Source: Micromonospora sp. CCTCC AA 2012012 | GTDB taxonomy: Bacteria > Actinomycetota > Actinomycetes > Mycobacteriales > Micromonosporaceae | Assembly: GCF_040499845.1 (NCBI RefSeq) | Contig: NZ_CP159342.1 | Location: forward strand, 6,665,217-6,729,216 | Length of the DNA: 64,000 bases | Reading direction: 5' to 3' | Shown: in pieces, positions 1 through 9,111 of the stretch | Position numbering within the stretch: position 1 is the first letter of the stretch | How the letters are laid out: every line of letters starts with the position of its first letter | Made by a program: the position numbers and the translations under genes | The notes under the pieces: generated by a model | What the model saw: only the letters and a program-made list of their open reading frames with translations | Told to the model about the DNA's origin: nothing | Database searches by the model: none

Positions 1-22
1 CGCCCGGTAAGGCCGTCATACG

Positions 23-1399
23 ATGCCGGTCATGACCACACCGATCATGTCCGAGTCCGAGGTACGGGCCGCCGTCGAGCGTGAACTGCCCGGAGTCCGT
101 GCCGACCTCGAACGCCTCGTCCGCATCCCGGGCATCGCCTTCGAGGGCTTCGACCACTCGCACGTGGAGCGTTCCGCCGAGGCGGTGGCGGAGCTGCTGC
201 GCGGCTGCGACCTCGACGTCAAGATCGTGCGTTCCGGGGGCCAGCCGGCCGTGATCGGGAAGAAGGCCGCCCCGCCCGGCGCCCCCACCGTGCTGCTCTA
301 CGCCCACCACGACGTGCAGCCGGTCGGCGACCGTGCCCTCTGGGAGTCCGACCCGTTCGAGCCGGTCGAGCGGGACGGCCGGCTCTACGGCCGGGGCGCC
401 GCCGACGACAAGGCCGGCATCATGGCGCACGTCGCCGCGCTGCGCGCGTTCGGCGACCGGCTGCCGGTCGGCGTGGTGCTCTTCATCGAGGGCGAGGAGG
501 AGTACGGCTCCGACTCGCTGGAGCGGCTGCTGGACGAGCACCGCGACGAGCTGGCCTCCGACGTCATCGTGATCGCCGACTCGGGCAACTGGGACGTCGG
601 CGTACCGGCGCTGACCACCTCGCTGCGCGGCATCGTCAACTGCTTCGTCGAGGTCCGCACCCTGGACCACGCCGTGCACAGCGGCATGTTCGGCGGCGCG
701 GTGCCGGACGCGCTGACCGCGCTGGTCCGGCTGCTCGCCACCCTGCACGACGACGCGGGCGACGTGGCCGTCGAGGGGCTGGTCGGCCGGGAGGGCGCCG
801 CGGTGGACTACCCGGAGGACCGGTTCCGCGCCGAGGCCGGGCTGGCCGAGGGCGTGGAGTTCATCGGGACCGGCCGGATCACCGACCGGTTGTGGACCAA
901 GCCGGCCGTCGCCGTGCTCGGCGTCGACGCCCCGGCGACCGGGGAGGCGCCGAACGCGCTGGTCCCGTCGGCGAAGGCGAAGCTGAGCGTCCGGCTGGCA
1001 CCGGGCGACGACCCCAAGAAGGCGTACGCGGCGCTCGCCGCCCACCTGGAGCGGCACGCCCCGTGGGGGGCCCGGGTGACGGTGACCTTCGAGCACGACG
1101 GCGAGCCGTGCGTGATCGACGCGACCGGCCCGATGTTCGACGCGGCCCGGGCGGCCTTCAAGGGTGCCTGGGACGGCACCGACCCGGTGGACATCGGCGT
1201 CGGCGGCTCGATCCCCTTCATCGCCACCTTCCAGGAGATGTTCCCGCAGGCCGCCATCCTGGTGACCGGCGTCGAGGACCCGCACGCCCGGGCGCACGGC
1301 CCGAACGAGAGCCTGCACCTCGGCGAGTTCGCCCGGGTCTGCCTGGCCGAGGCGCTGCTGCTGGCCAGGGTCGCCGAGGTGGGCGCGAACCGGAGTTAG
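23..1399 (+). CDS. M20 family metallo-dipeptidase
   Basis: This is a cytosolic zinc dipeptidase/acylase of the M20/M25/M40 family, expected to hydrolyse small peptides or N-acyl amino acids. Visible family motifs are YAHHDVQP (metal His and Asp near residues 95-97), a metal Asp in GRGAADDKAG, and GEEEYGS carrying the catalytic general-base Glu. The segment around ALVPSAKAKLSVRLAPGD fits the dimerisation (lid) domain. Its 458 aa is normal for the family. Starts at 23, 32 and 47 are all in frame; 23 or 32 is preferred because an AAGG lies about 10 nt upstream. The gene stands alone, and the substrate cannot be deduced. Confidence 0.9.
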   Translation: MPVMTTPIMSESEVRAAVERELPGVRADLERLVRIPGIAFEGFDHSHVERSAEAVAELLRGCDLDVKIVRSGGQPAVIGKKAAPPGAPTVLLYAHHDVQPVGDRALWESDPFEPVERDGRLYGRGAADDKAGIMAHVAALRAFGDRLPVGVVLFIEGEEEYGSDSLERLLDEHRDELASDVIVIADSGNWDVGVPALTTSLRGIVNCFVEVRTLDHAVHSGMFGGAVPDALTALVRLLATLHDDAGDVAVEGLVGREGAAVDYPEDRFRAEAGLAEGVEFIGTGRITDRLWTKPAVAVLGVDAPATGEAPNALVPSAKAKLSVRLAPGDDPKKAYAALAAHLERHAPWGARVTVTFEHDGEPCVIDATGPMFDAARAAFKGAWDGTDPVDIGVGGSIPFIATFQEMFPQAAILVTGVEDPHARAHGPNESLHLGEFARVCLAEALLLARVAEVGANRS

Positions 1400-1470
1400 G
1401 TGTCGGAACCGTAACTTCGGGGTCGATGTCGGAGTTTCCGGTGTGTCGGGCGCGGGGCTGTTATAGCCTT

Positions 1471-1486
1471 TCGAACATGCGTACGA
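1471..1486 (+). promoter_or_regulatory. LexA/SOS-box-like operator overlapping a start codon
   Basis: The 16-mer TCGAACatgcGTACGA matches the actinobacterial SOS box TCGAAC-N4-GTTCGA at 11 of 12 defined positions. It contains the ATG (1477) of the following small gene. A TATAGC hexamer at 1462-1467 could be a -10 element, placing transcription start at or next to the ATG. A bound LexA would then cover the transcription start. Inferred from consensus only. Confidence 0.55.
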
Positions 1487-1683
1487 ACGACGTGATGTCA
1501 CGGCTGGAAGCCGCCGTCAGTGCTCTGGGGGACGTCGACGTCTCCGCGTGGCCCGAGGAGACCCTCAAGGAACAGCTCGGCGAGCTCTCCGCGGCGCTGG
1601 TCTCGCTCGACACCCTGCTCACCCGGGTCGCCGACGAGGTGCGCGCCCGCGGCCTGCGCATCGAGGAGCCGGTCTCGGCCTGA
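1477..1683 (+). CDS. Small protein like the N-terminus of DUF222/HNH (13E12-type) proteins
   Basis: This 68-aa acidic, helical protein contains SRLEAAVSAL, DVSAWPEE and RVADEVRARG. It resembles the first helices of DUF222 proteins, which normally continue for 300-400 aa into an HNH nuclease domain and are often SOS-induced. Here the frame stops after residue 68, and the next 180 bp shows no continuation. It may be a real stand-alone small protein or the remnant of a larger gene. There is no ribosome-binding site before ATG 1477, and a -10-like TATAGC lies about 10 nt upstream, so it is probably leaderless. In-frame GTG 1492 and ATG 1495 are alternative starts. Function unknown. Confidence 0.6.
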   Translation: MRTNDVMSRLEAAVSALGDVDVSAWPEETLKEQLGELSAALVSLDTLLTRVADEVRARGLRIEEPVSA

Positions 1684-1867
1684 CCGGGGCCGGCTCCGCC
1701 GCGTTCCGCCACGGATCGCCTCCGGCGCGGCTGACGTTCGACCGCGTCGGGTGCTGATCGGGCCCGGCGCGGGGCCGGGCCGCCGTCGGGAGCCGGCCGG
1801 GACCGGGTGACGCGCGGGACCCGTCACCCGGTCGGGATGCCCCGCCGTGTCGGGGGTGACTGGCAGG

Positions 1868-3433
1868 ATGAGGGGCGTGCGGTTCCTCGACCTGGCGGCC
1901 ACCTCCGCCGCGGTGGGCGCCACCAGCGGCCGGCGGGCCAAGGTGGAGCTGCTGGCCGCCGCGCTCCGGGCGCTCGACGCTTCCGAGGTGCCGGCCGGTG
2001 CCGGCTATCTCGCCGGTGAGCTGCGTCAACGCCAGACGGGGGTGGGCTGGGCGGCCCTTCGTGAGCTGCCCCCGCCGGCCGCCGAGCCGACGTTGACGGT
2101 GGCCGGCGTGGACGCCGCGATCGACGGGATCGCCGCCGTCCGTGGTGCCGGCTCGCAGGCCCGACGCCGGGAGCTGCTGCACCGGCTCTTCGGCACGGCC
2201 ACCGCCGAGGAGCAGCGGCTGCTGGTCGGCCTCTTCAGCGGTGAGCTGCGCCAGGGCGCCCAGGCCGGGCTGCTCGCCGACGCGGTCGCCCGGGCCGCCG
2301 AGGTGCCCGTCACCGCCGTACGCCGGGCGCTGCTGCTCGCCGGCGACCTGCGGGCCGTCGCGGTCGCCGCGCTCGCCGGCGGGGCCGACGCGCTGGCCCG
2401 GTTCGGGCTCCAGGTGGGCCGCCCCCTCGCCCCGATGCTGGCGCAGAGCGCCCCCTCGGTGGACGAGGCGCTCACCGCCACCGGGGTCCCGGCGGTGGTG
2501 GACGTGAAGCTCGACGGCATCCGCATCCAGGCGCACCGCTCCGGCGAGGACGTCGCGATCTTCACCCGCAGTCTGGACGACATCACCGCCCGGCTGCCGG
2601 AGGTGGTCGCCCTCGTCCGGGCGCTGCCCGCCCGGGAGCTGGTGCTCGACGGCGAGGCGATCGGGCTGGACGCCACCGGCCGCCCGCTGCCGTTCCAGCA
2701 GACCTCCAGCCGGGCCGCCCGGCGCGCCACCGGTTCCGTGGTCGTCCCGGCCGCCGAGGGCGCCGACGGGACGGTGCTGACACCGTACTTCTTCGACCTG
2801 CTGCACCTCGACGGCGTGGATCTGGTCGACCTGCCGGGGCGGGAGCGGTGGGCCGCCCTGGCCCGGGTGGTCGACCCGGCGCTGCTGGTCGGTCGGGTGG
2901 AGGTGGACGGGCCGGAGCAGGCCGGCGCGGCGTTCGCCGCCGCGATCGACGCCGGTCAGGAGGGCGTGGTGGTCAAGGACCCGGCGGCGCCCTACGACGC
3001 CGGCCGACGCGGCTCCGCCTGGGTGAAGGTCAAGCCGCGGCACACCCTCGATCTGGTGGTGCTGGCCGTGGAGTGGGGCAGCGGTCGACGACAGGGCTGG
3101 CTCTCCAACCTGCACCTCGGGGCCCGCGACCCGCGCACCGGCGAGTTCGTCATGCTCGGCAAGACCTTCAAGGGGCTCACCGACGAGCTGCTGCGCTGGC
3201 AGACCGAACGTTTCCTCGGCCTGGCGGTGGAGAAGGGCGACTGGGTGGTCCGGGTCCGGCCCGAGCAGGTCGTCGAGATCGCGTTCGACGGGGTGCAGAC
3301 CAGCAGCCGCTATCCGGGCGGGATGGCGCTGCGCTTCGCCCGGGTGGTGCGCTACCGCGACGACAAGACCGCCGCCGAGGCCGACACCATCGACGCCGTA
3401 CGCGCCATCCACGCCGGTCGGGTGACCGGCTGA
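1868..3433 (+). CDS. ligB: ATP-dependent DNA ligase (LigB type)
   Basis: It seals DNA nicks using ATP and is an accessory to the NAD-dependent replicative ligase. The adenylation motif I is DVKLDGIR, with nucleophile Lys near residue 214. Other ligase motifs are [26 protein letters not shown] and [14 protein letters not shown]. The C-terminal OB fold ends [12 protein letters not shown]. The N-terminal 200 aa fits the DNA-binding domain. At 521 aa it is close to mycobacterial LigB and is similar along its whole length. ATG 1868 is chosen because residue 6 onward ([11 protein letters not shown]) matches the family N-terminus; a GTG at 1847 would only add a short arginine-poor tail. Confidence 0.93.
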   Translation: MRGVRFLDLAATSAAVGATSGRRAKVELLAAALRALDASEVPAGAGYLAGELRQRQTGVGWAALRELPPPAAEPTLTVAGVDAAIDGIAAVRGAGSQARRRELLHRLFGTATAEEQRLLVGLFSGELRQGAQAGLLADAVARAAEVPVTAVRRALLLAGDLRAVAVAALAGGADALARFGLQVGRPLAPMLAQSAPSVDEALTATGVPAVVDVKLDGIRIQAHRSGEDVAIFTRSLDDITARLPEVVALVRALPARELVLDGEAIGLDATGRPLPFQQTSSRAARRATGSVVVPAAEGADGTVLTPYFFDLLHLDGVDLVDLPGRERWAALARVVDPALLVGRVEVDGPEQAGAAFAAAIDAGQEGVVVKDPAAPYDAGRRGSAWVKVKPRHTLDLVVLAVEWGSGRRQGWLSNLHLGARDPRTGEFVMLGKTFKGLTDELLRWQTERFLGLAVEKGDWVVRVRPEQVVEIAFDGVQTSSRYPGGMALRFARVVRYRDDKTAAEADTIDAVRAIHAGRVTG

Positions 3434-3473
3434 CGCCGCCGGGGGCCGGCGCTCGACCCCCGACGGCGGGCCG

Positions 3474-4367
3474 TCAGCCCAGCGACAGCGTGCGGGCGTA
3501 GTTGACCTGGTTGTTCAGGTGCTGCACCTGGCTCTGGTCGACGACCGGGATGCGGGCCACGTACTGGTGCGCGCCGTTGGTGACGGTGACCTGCACGGTG
3601 CCGTGGTGCCGGGTCTCCTTGACCAGCAGGAAGAGCAGGCTGAAGAAGGTCAGGCAGAAGAAGCCGAGGACGGCGCAGACCAGCGCCCAGGTGGCGATCT
3701 TCTCCTCCTTCTGCCAGTGGTCGGCGACGTGCCAGCTCGCCCCGGCCAGCGGCAGCACGCCGGCCGGCGTACGGATCACCGGCGGGGTCACCATGATCTC
3801 GCCGATCTGCACGGCCACCACGGACTGCCCGACCGGATGGGGCGGCACGGTCACCGGAACGGCCGACATCGGGGCCGGCGGGTACGGCCCCGGCCGGGGA
3901 ACGAGCGCCGCCGGGGGCGCCGAGTGCGGAGCCGGTGGCGCGGAGAACGGCGGGGTGGAGAACGGCGCGCTCGTCGGCGGGGCGGTGAAGCCGTTCGGCG
4001 GGGTGGAGAACGGCGTGCTCGTCGGCGGGGTGGTGAACCCGTTCGGCGGGGTGTGGAACGCCGCCGGAGGTGCCGGGAACGGCGCCGGGGGCGGCAGGAC
4101 CGGCTCCCCGGCCGGCGGGGCCGGCAGCGCGCCCGACGGATTCGGGGGCGCGGAGAACGGCGGCGCAGCGACCGGCGGCGCGGAGAGCGGCGGGGCGGAG
4201 GGTGGCACCGCGGTCATCGGCGGCCAGGTGTCGGCGGGCGGTCCCGCGGGCGCGGCGGGTGCCGGGAACTGCTCGGTGGCCGGCGCGGCGGCGTAGGTGC
4301 GCGGCTGGGGCGTCACCTCCCACGGATCGTGGGAGGGCGGCAGGGGCATCGTGGGCTCAGGGGTCAC
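3474..4367 (-). CDS. Proline-rich membrane protein, function unknown
   Basis: This 297-aa protein has two parts. Residues 1 to about 170 are a low-complexity Pro/Ala/Thr-rich tail, including a 16-aa tandem unit (PNGFTTPPTSTPFSTP, then PNGFTAPPTSAPFSTP). The C-terminal part begins near VVAVQIGEIMVTPPV and contains one or two membrane segments (ALVCAVLGFFCLTFFSLLFLL). It ends in a small polar domain with VQVTVTNGAHQYVARIPV. The architecture resembles DUF6232-type actinobacterial membrane proteins, but that link is weak. It is convergent with ligB. The proline tail is probably cytoplasmic or a wall-spanning linker; no enzymatic motif is visible. Confidence 0.7.
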   Translation of the reverse strand: MTPEPTMPLPPSHDPWEVTPQPRTYAAAPATEQFPAPAAPAGPPADTWPPMTAVPPSAPPLSAPPVAAPPFSAPPNPSGALPAPPAGEPVLPPPAPFPAPPAAFHTPPNGFTTPPTSTPFSTPPNGFTAPPTSAPFSTPPFSAPPAPHSAPPAALVPRPGPYPPAPMSAVPVTVPPHPVGQSVVAVQIGEIMVTPPVIRTPAGVLPLAGASWHVADHWQKEEKIATWALVCAVLGFFCLTFFSLLFLLVKETRHHGTVQVTVTNGAHQYVARIPVVDQSQVQHLNNQVNYARTLSLG

Positions 4368-4478
4368 CGCGACCCCGCACGGTCGGTGATCATCCAGCGC
4401 ACACTACAACGTCCCCTGTCGTCCGGGGACCCACCGGCTGTCCGGTTCCGGACGGTCCGGCCGGCGCCGGGGCGGGGG

Positions 4479-5303
4479 TCAGACGGAGGCGCTGGGCGTC
4501 GGTTCGGCGGCCCGGTCGACGGGCTGGCGGGGGCGGTCGAGACCGGCCGCGCGACGTGCCTCCCGGCGGGCCACCCAGCCGTAGCCGACCAGGCTCATCC
4601 CGGCGAAGAGCCACCACTGGACGACGTAGCCGAAGTTCTGCCAGTTGTTGGTGTGCCCGATCGGCACCGCCTGGAACGCCGGGTCGGCGGCCGGGGTCTG
4701 CTGGTCGAGCAGGACGTACCCGCCGTGGACGGCGTAGGGCAGTTGCTTCGCCAGCCGGGGGATGCCGATCCGGCGGGTCTCCAGCTTGCCGTCGCGCCGG
4801 TCCACCCCGCCGCCGCCGCTCTCGCTGGACACCACCCGGCCGGTGACGGTCACCTCGCCACCGGGAGCGGCCGGCACCTGCGGCTGGGTGGTCGCGCCCG
4901 CGCCCGGGGCCGGGGGGATCCAGCCCCGGTCCACCAGCACCGCCGTGCCGTCGGTGAGGACCAGCGGGGTCAGCACCTCGAAGCCCACCGTGTTGTCGAC
5001 CGTCCGGCCCCGGACCAGCACCAGGTTGGCCGGGTCGTAGCGGCCGGTGACGGTGACCCGGGTCCAGGTCAGGTCGTCGGCGGGGGCCGGGCCGGCGGTG
5101 CCGGGGCCGCCGGTGGGCGCGGGCATCGCGTCGCGCAGCGGGGCGGGGGCCATCGTCGCGCCGGCGTCGATCCGATCGTTGATCGCCGTACGACCGCGGT
5201 AGCGGTCCAGCTGCCAGTTGCCGAGGAACACCATCACCGCGGCGGCGACCAGGGTCAGCGCGAGCCAGCCCAGCCAGCGTGGGGTCAGCAGGAACCGGTA
5301 CAC
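4479..5303 (-). CDS. SURF1 family cytochrome oxidase assembly protein
   Basis: SURF1/Shy1 proteins assist haem a insertion and assembly of the aa3 cytochrome c oxidase. The 274-aa protein has the family plan. There is an N-terminal membrane helix (WLGWLALTLVAAAVMVFLGN) followed by the hallmark WQLDRYRGR, a periplasmic-side domain with VTGRYDP, VLVDRGWIPP and VTGRVV, and a C-terminal helix (QWWLFAGMSLVGYGWVARRE) preceded by NNWQNFGYVVQWW. It is transcribed leftward, alone, and divergently from the CobB-like gene. The oxidase accessory gene ctaJ elsewhere in the window fits an aa3-type respiratory chain. Confidence 0.9.
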   Translation of the reverse strand: MYRFLLTPRWLGWLALTLVAAAVMVFLGNWQLDRYRGRTAINDRIDAGATMAPAPLRDAMPAPTGGPGTAGPAPADDLTWTRVTVTGRYDPANLVLVRGRTVDNTVGFEVLTPLVLTDGTAVLVDRGWIPPAPGAGATTQPQVPAAPGGEVTVTGRVVSSESGGGGVDRRDGKLETRRIGIPRLAKQLPYAVHGGYVLLDQQTPAADPAFQAVPIGHTNNWQNFGYVVQWWLFAGMSLVGYGWVARREARRAAGLDRPRQPVDRAAEPTPSASV

Positions 5304-5467
5304 GGGTCGAGGCTACCCGCTGTGCCGACCGCGCCGACCTGCGCGGGGCCGGATCCGCCTGTTCGGCGGCAACCGTCCCTCGGTCGGGCCGGGTATGGTC
5401 ACGCGGGCGGAACGGGCTCCACGGGCCGCCGCCCGCCCGCCGTACCGTCGCCCGTGAGGAGTCGATG

Positions 5468-6844
5468 ATGACCGTCGTGCCGCGCGTCGTGTTGAGCGCG
5501 CCCTCCTCCGGGCACGGCACCAGCGCGCTCGCCCTCGGCCTGCTCGCCGCCGTCGCCGATTCCGGCGTCGACGTGGCCGGCTTCAAGATCGGCCCGGACC
5601 AGGTGGACGCGGCCTACCTGGGGCTGGCCGCCGGCCGTCCCGGCCGCAACCTCGACCCGAGGCTGGTCGGCCCGGAACGGATCGCTCCGCTCTTCGCGCA
5701 CGGCGCCGCCGGGGCCGGGCTGGCCGTGGTGCAGGGCACCATGGGGCTCTACGACTCGATCTCCGGGCACCCCGAGACGGAGTCCACCGCCGCGGTCGCC
5801 ACCGCGTTGCGCAGCCCGGTCGTGCTGATGGTGGACGTCGCGGCGATGGGCCAGTCGGTGGCCGCGCTGGTGCACGGCTTCCGGGCGTACGACGAGCAGC
5901 TCTGGCTGGGCGGGGTGATCCTCAACCGGGTGGCGTCGCCCCGGCACGAGGCGATGCTGCGCGAGGCCCTCGACGACATCGGCGTCCCGGTCTACGGGGC
6001 GTTGCGCCGGCACGAGCTGCCGCCGGTGCTGCCCGCCCGGCGGCACGGCATGGTGCCCGTCGTGCAGGGCGACGGCGAGGCGACCCGGGCGGTGCGTCGG
6101 CTGGGCGAGGCGGTGGCCGCGACCGTCGACCTGGAGCGGCTGCTCGGGCTGGCCCGCTCGGCGCCCGAACTCACCGTCGACGCCTGGTCACCGGCGCCGG
6201 CCGACGGCCCGCCCGCCGGGGAGCGCCCGGTGGTGGCGCTGGCCGGGGGACCGGGCGGCAGCTACAGCCACCCGGAGACCGCCGAGCTGCTCCGGGCCGC
6301 CGGGGCGGAGGTGGTCACCGTCGACCCGCTGCGGGACGAGGCGCTCCCCGCCGGCACCCGCGCGCTGGTCGTCGGCGGCGGGCTCCCCGAGTCGTACGCG
6401 GAGCAGCTCTCCGCCAACCGGCGGCTCTGCATCGCCGTCGCCGAGCTGGCCCGGACCGGCCGGCCCGTGATCGCCGAGGGGGCCGGCCTGCTGTGGCTGG
6501 CCCGCGAGCTGGACGGGCTGCCCATGTGCGGGGTGCTGGACGCGATCGGGGCGAGCCGGGACGGCATGGTGATCGGCTACCGGGAGGCGACGGCGCAGGC
6601 CGGGAGCGTGGTGGCGCCGGCCGGTGCGGTGGTGGTGGGGCACAAGCAGCACGCCGCCGTGGTCACTCCCCGATCCGGTGACCGACCGGCGTGGAGCTGG
6701 GACGGCGGCTCGCCGGAGGGCTTCGTCTGGCGCGGCGTGCACGCCTCCCAGCTCGTCCCCCACTGGGCGGCCCACCCCGAGATCGCCGCCCGCCTCGTCG
6801 CCGCGGCCCTCCACGACCCGGCCACCGTGGAGACCCCGGCCTGA
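5468..6844 (+). CDS. CobB/CbiA-like protein with degenerate active sites
   Basis: The fold and full length (458 aa) match cobyrinate a,c-diamide synthase, an ATP-dependent glutamine amidotransferase. The N-terminal dethiobiotin-synthetase-like domain runs to about residue 235 and the C-terminal class I amidotransferase-like domain follows. The expected P-loop GxGKTT reads SSGHGTSALA and lacks the lysine. VEGVMGLxDG reads VQGTMGLYDS. The glutaminase nucleophile in AECGGLxxL is replaced (AEGAGLLWL), and the C-terminal His region reads GHKQHAAVV. It is therefore unlikely to perform the standard reaction. A GAGGAG site at 5456-5461 favours ATG 5468 over ATG 5465. It lies near cobC-cobT-cysG but is separated from them by a PBP gene. 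Confidence 0.8.
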   Translation: MTVVPRVVLSAPSSGHGTSALALGLLAAVADSGVDVAGFKIGPDQVDAAYLGLAAGRPGRNLDPRLVGPERIAPLFAHGAAGAGLAVVQGTMGLYDSISGHPETESTAAVATALRSPVVLMVDVAAMGQSVAALVHGFRAYDEQLWLGGVILNRVASPRHEAMLREALDDIGVPVYGALRRHELPPVLPARRHGMVPVVQGDGEATRAVRRLGEAVAATVDLERLLGLARSAPELTVDAWSPAPADGPPAGERPVVALAGGPGGSYSHPETAELLRAAGAEVVTVDPLRDEALPAGTRALVVGGGLPESYAEQLSANRRLCIAVAELARTGRPVIAEGAGLLWLARELDGLPMCGVLDAIGASRDGMVIGYREATAQAGSVVAPAGAVVVGHKQHAAVVTPRSGDRPAWSWDGGSPEGFVWRGVHASQLVPHWAAHPEIAARLVAAALHDPATVETPA

Positions 6845-6861
6845 CCGGCCACCTTCTCGTT

Positions 6862-6922
6862 GTTGATCAAGAGGTTCGCGTCGGGGATCACGGGGATCCT
6901 GGACGCAAACCTCTTGATCAAC
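6862..6922. repeat. Long palindrome between convergent genes
   Basis: Two 21-nt arms (6862-6882 and 6902-6922; outer ends GTTGATCAAGAGG and CCTCTTGATCAAC) pair with one C/A mismatch. They enclose a smaller GGATC...GATCC palindrome. It sits between the convergent CobB-like and PBP genes and could act as a bidirectional terminator. The outer arm resembles an intergenic repeat I recall from Micromonospora genomes, so it may also be a dispersed repeat. Its AT-richer arms stand out from the surrounding sequence. Confidence 0.7.
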
Positions 6923-6978
6923 TAGCCCGGGCGCACCCCCGGGCGGTTCGGGGTGGTGGGTGGGGTGGGTGGGTGGGG

Positions 6979-9111
6979 TCAGCCGACCATTTGGTCGGAG
7001 GGTGGGGTGAACTGGCGGGTGGGTTGGCCCTTGAGGGCGTCGCGGAGGGTGTTCGCCACCGCGTTGACCGGGATCTGGGACTGGCCGTCACCCACCGCGT
7101 TGAACGGGTTGTCCGGGTCGGCGATGAAGCTCGCCGCCGCCAGCTCCGGCGTGTAGCCGACGAACCAGGCGGACCGGGTGCTGTCCGTCGTACCGGTCTT
7201 GCCGGCGACCGGGCGGCCGACCGTACCCCGGACGCTGTCGGCCGTCGACCAGCCGCCGCAGCTCCCCCGGGCCGGGGTGTCGCCGGTCGGGCAGCGGGCC
7301 GCGTCGGTGGCGGCGCGGGCGGCGTCGGCGTTGACGACCTGCCGGCAGCGCGGCTTGGCGATCTCCCGCTGCACCCCGCCCGCGGTGGTGTACGTGGCCG
7401 GCGTGCCGTCCCGGTTGGTGATCGACATGACGGGGATGGCCTCGCAGTACCGCCCGTCGGCGGCGACCGCGGCGTAGGCGTTCGCCATCTCCAGCGGGGT
7501 GGCGTCGGAGACGCCCAGGGTGAACGCGCCCCACTTCTTCGCCTTGCCCGGCGACGCCTGTTCCTTGTCCACGTCGGTGCGCCAGCGCAGCCCGAGCTGC
7601 TCGGCGAGGCGGACCGCGCTGTCCGCGCCGACCTGCTCCTCCAGCTGCACGAAGTAGGTGTTGACGGACTTGCCGAAGCCGGACCACATGGTCTGCCGTC
7701 CGGTCATCGCCCCGCTGGCGTTGGACGGGGCCCACCCGTCATAGACGGCCGACTTGTAGCGGTACGGCGAGTCGTACGCGGTGGAAAGCGGCATCCCGGC
7801 GTTGAGCGCGGCGAGCATCGGGAACATCTTGAACGTCGAGCCCGCCTGATAGCCGGGGAGCGAGCCCCCGCCGAGCAGTGGGGCGACCGTGTTCGGGTAG
7901 TTGGCCTTCATCTTCGGGTCGGCCTCGGGATTGGAGCTGGGCCCGTTCTCGCTGAGGTCCAGCGAGTAGTTCCGGTTCACCGCCATCGCCTTGATCCGCC
8001 CGGTGCCCGGTTCGGCGACCACGATCCCGTTGGCGAACGGGCTGCCGGTGTTGTCCTTCGCCCCGACGTTCGTCTCGGCCGCCGACTGGATCTTCGGGTC
8101 GATGCTGAGCACGATCCGGTAGCCGCCGCGGCGCAGCTTGTCCATCCGTTCCAGCCGGTTCTCCCCGAACGCCGGCTGCGCGCTCCACCAGTTCTTCAGG
8201 TAGTCGCAGGCGAAGCCCCAGCTGCGGTACTGCTGGGTGATCGAGGCGCAGTCGTTGGGCGGGTTGGTGAGCTTGAGCCGGATCGGTTGGCTCTTCGCGG
8301 CGGCGACGGCGTCCGGTGAGAGATAACCGAGTCGGGCCATGTTGTCCAGCACGTAGTTGCGCCGGCCGGTGGCGTCCTTCTGGTCCGAGGTGATCGGGTC
8401 GTACTCGGAGGGGGACTTGACCAGGCCGGCGAGGGTGGCTGCCTCGACCGGGGAGAGGGTGGCCGGGGTCTTGGAGAAGAAGATCTCCGAGGCGGCGTAG
8501 ATGCCGTACGCCCGGTGGCCGAAGTACGCGGAGTTGAGGTAGCGCTCCAGGATCTGCTCCTTGGTCAGCTCCTTCTCCACGTCCAGCGCCATCCGCATCT
8601 CCTTGACCTTGCGCAGGCTGGTCTGCTGGGTGGCCTCCTGCACCTCCTTCGGGGTGCTGGCGCTGTCCCGCAGGGCCATCCGGACGTACTGCATGGTCAG
8701 CGTGGAGGCGCCCTGGGAGACGCCGCTGGAGCGGGCGTTGGCGACGAAGGCGCGGGCCACGCCCTTCGGGTCGACGCCGCGGTGCTGGTAGAAGCGGTTG
8801 TCCTCGGCGGCGACGATGGCCTGCTGGATGTTCGGGGACATGTCCTGGATCTTGGTGTACTGCCGGTACTCCTCGTAGAACATCGTCAGTACGGTCCGGC
8901 CGTCCGGCGCGTACAGGTACGACGTCTCGGCCGGCAGCGCGGTCTTCAGGATGCTCGTCTTCTGCTCCACGGCGTGCGCGGTGGCCTTGGCCCCGATCCC
9001 GGTCACGGCGGCGAGCGGGTACGCCGCGGCGGCGACCACGATGCCGGCGATCAGTCCGGCGCGGAGGAGGGGAACGGCACGACCAGCGGAAGCAAGGGGT
9101 CGGTTGCTCAC
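6979..9111 (-). CDS. Class A penicillin-binding protein (transglycosylase/transpeptidase)
   Basis: This bifunctional peptidoglycan synthase is anchored in the membrane and acts outside it. Residues 15-36 form the anchor helix. The GT51 glycosyltransferase domain (about 70-245) shows VAAEDNRFYQHRGVD, GASTLTMQYVRM, KEMRMALDVEKELTKE and YLNSAYFG. The transpeptidase domain (about 345-650) shows the nucleophile motif STFK, then SVN and KTGT. It is 710 aa, with no PASTA repeats. GTG 9111 has no ribosome-binding site, but CATAGC lies 8 nt upstream, so it may be leaderless. It runs opposite to the flanking corrin genes and is probably not functionally tied to them. Confidence 0.93.
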   Translation of the reverse strand: MSNRPLASAGRAVPLLRAGLIAGIVVAAAAYPLAAVTGIGAKATAHAVEQKTSILKTALPAETSYLYAPDGRTVLTMFYEEYRQYTKIQDMSPNIQQAIVAAEDNRFYQHRGVDPKGVARAFVANARSSGVSQGASTLTMQYVRMALRDSASTPKEVQEATQQTSLRKVKEMRMALDVEKELTKEQILERYLNSAYFGHRAYGIYAASEIFFSKTPATLSPVEAATLAGLVKSPSEYDPITSDQKDATGRRNYVLDNMARLGYLSPDAVAAAKSQPIRLKLTNPPNDCASITQQYRSWGFACDYLKNWWSAQPAFGENRLERMDKLRRGGYRIVLSIDPKIQSAAETNVGAKDNTGSPFANGIVVAEPGTGRIKAMAVNRNYSLDLSENGPSSNPEADPKMKANYPNTVAPLLGGGSLPGYQAGSTFKMFPMLAALNAGMPLSTAYDSPYRYKSAVYDGWAPSNASGAMTGRQTMWSGFGKSVNTYFVQLEEQVGADSAVRLAEQLGLRWRTDVDKEQASPGKAKKWGAFTLGVSDATPLEMANAYAAVAADGRYCEAIPVMSITNRDGTPATYTTAGGVQREIAKPRCRQVVNADAARAATDAARCPTGDTPARGSCGGWSTADSVRGTVGRPVAGKTGTTDSTRSAWFVGYTPELAAASFIADPDNPFNAVGDGQSQIPVNAVANTLRDALKGQPTRQFTPPSDQMVG

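Noticed and set aside
3434..3473. Terminator hairpin between ligB and the proline-rich gene
   Set aside because: Arms pair only with a three-base bulge; too weak to list as a separate feature.
5304..5467. Cobalamin riboswitch upstream of the CobB-like gene
   Set aside because: No recognisable B12-box or long structured leader is visible here or before cobC; the intergenic spaces are too short.
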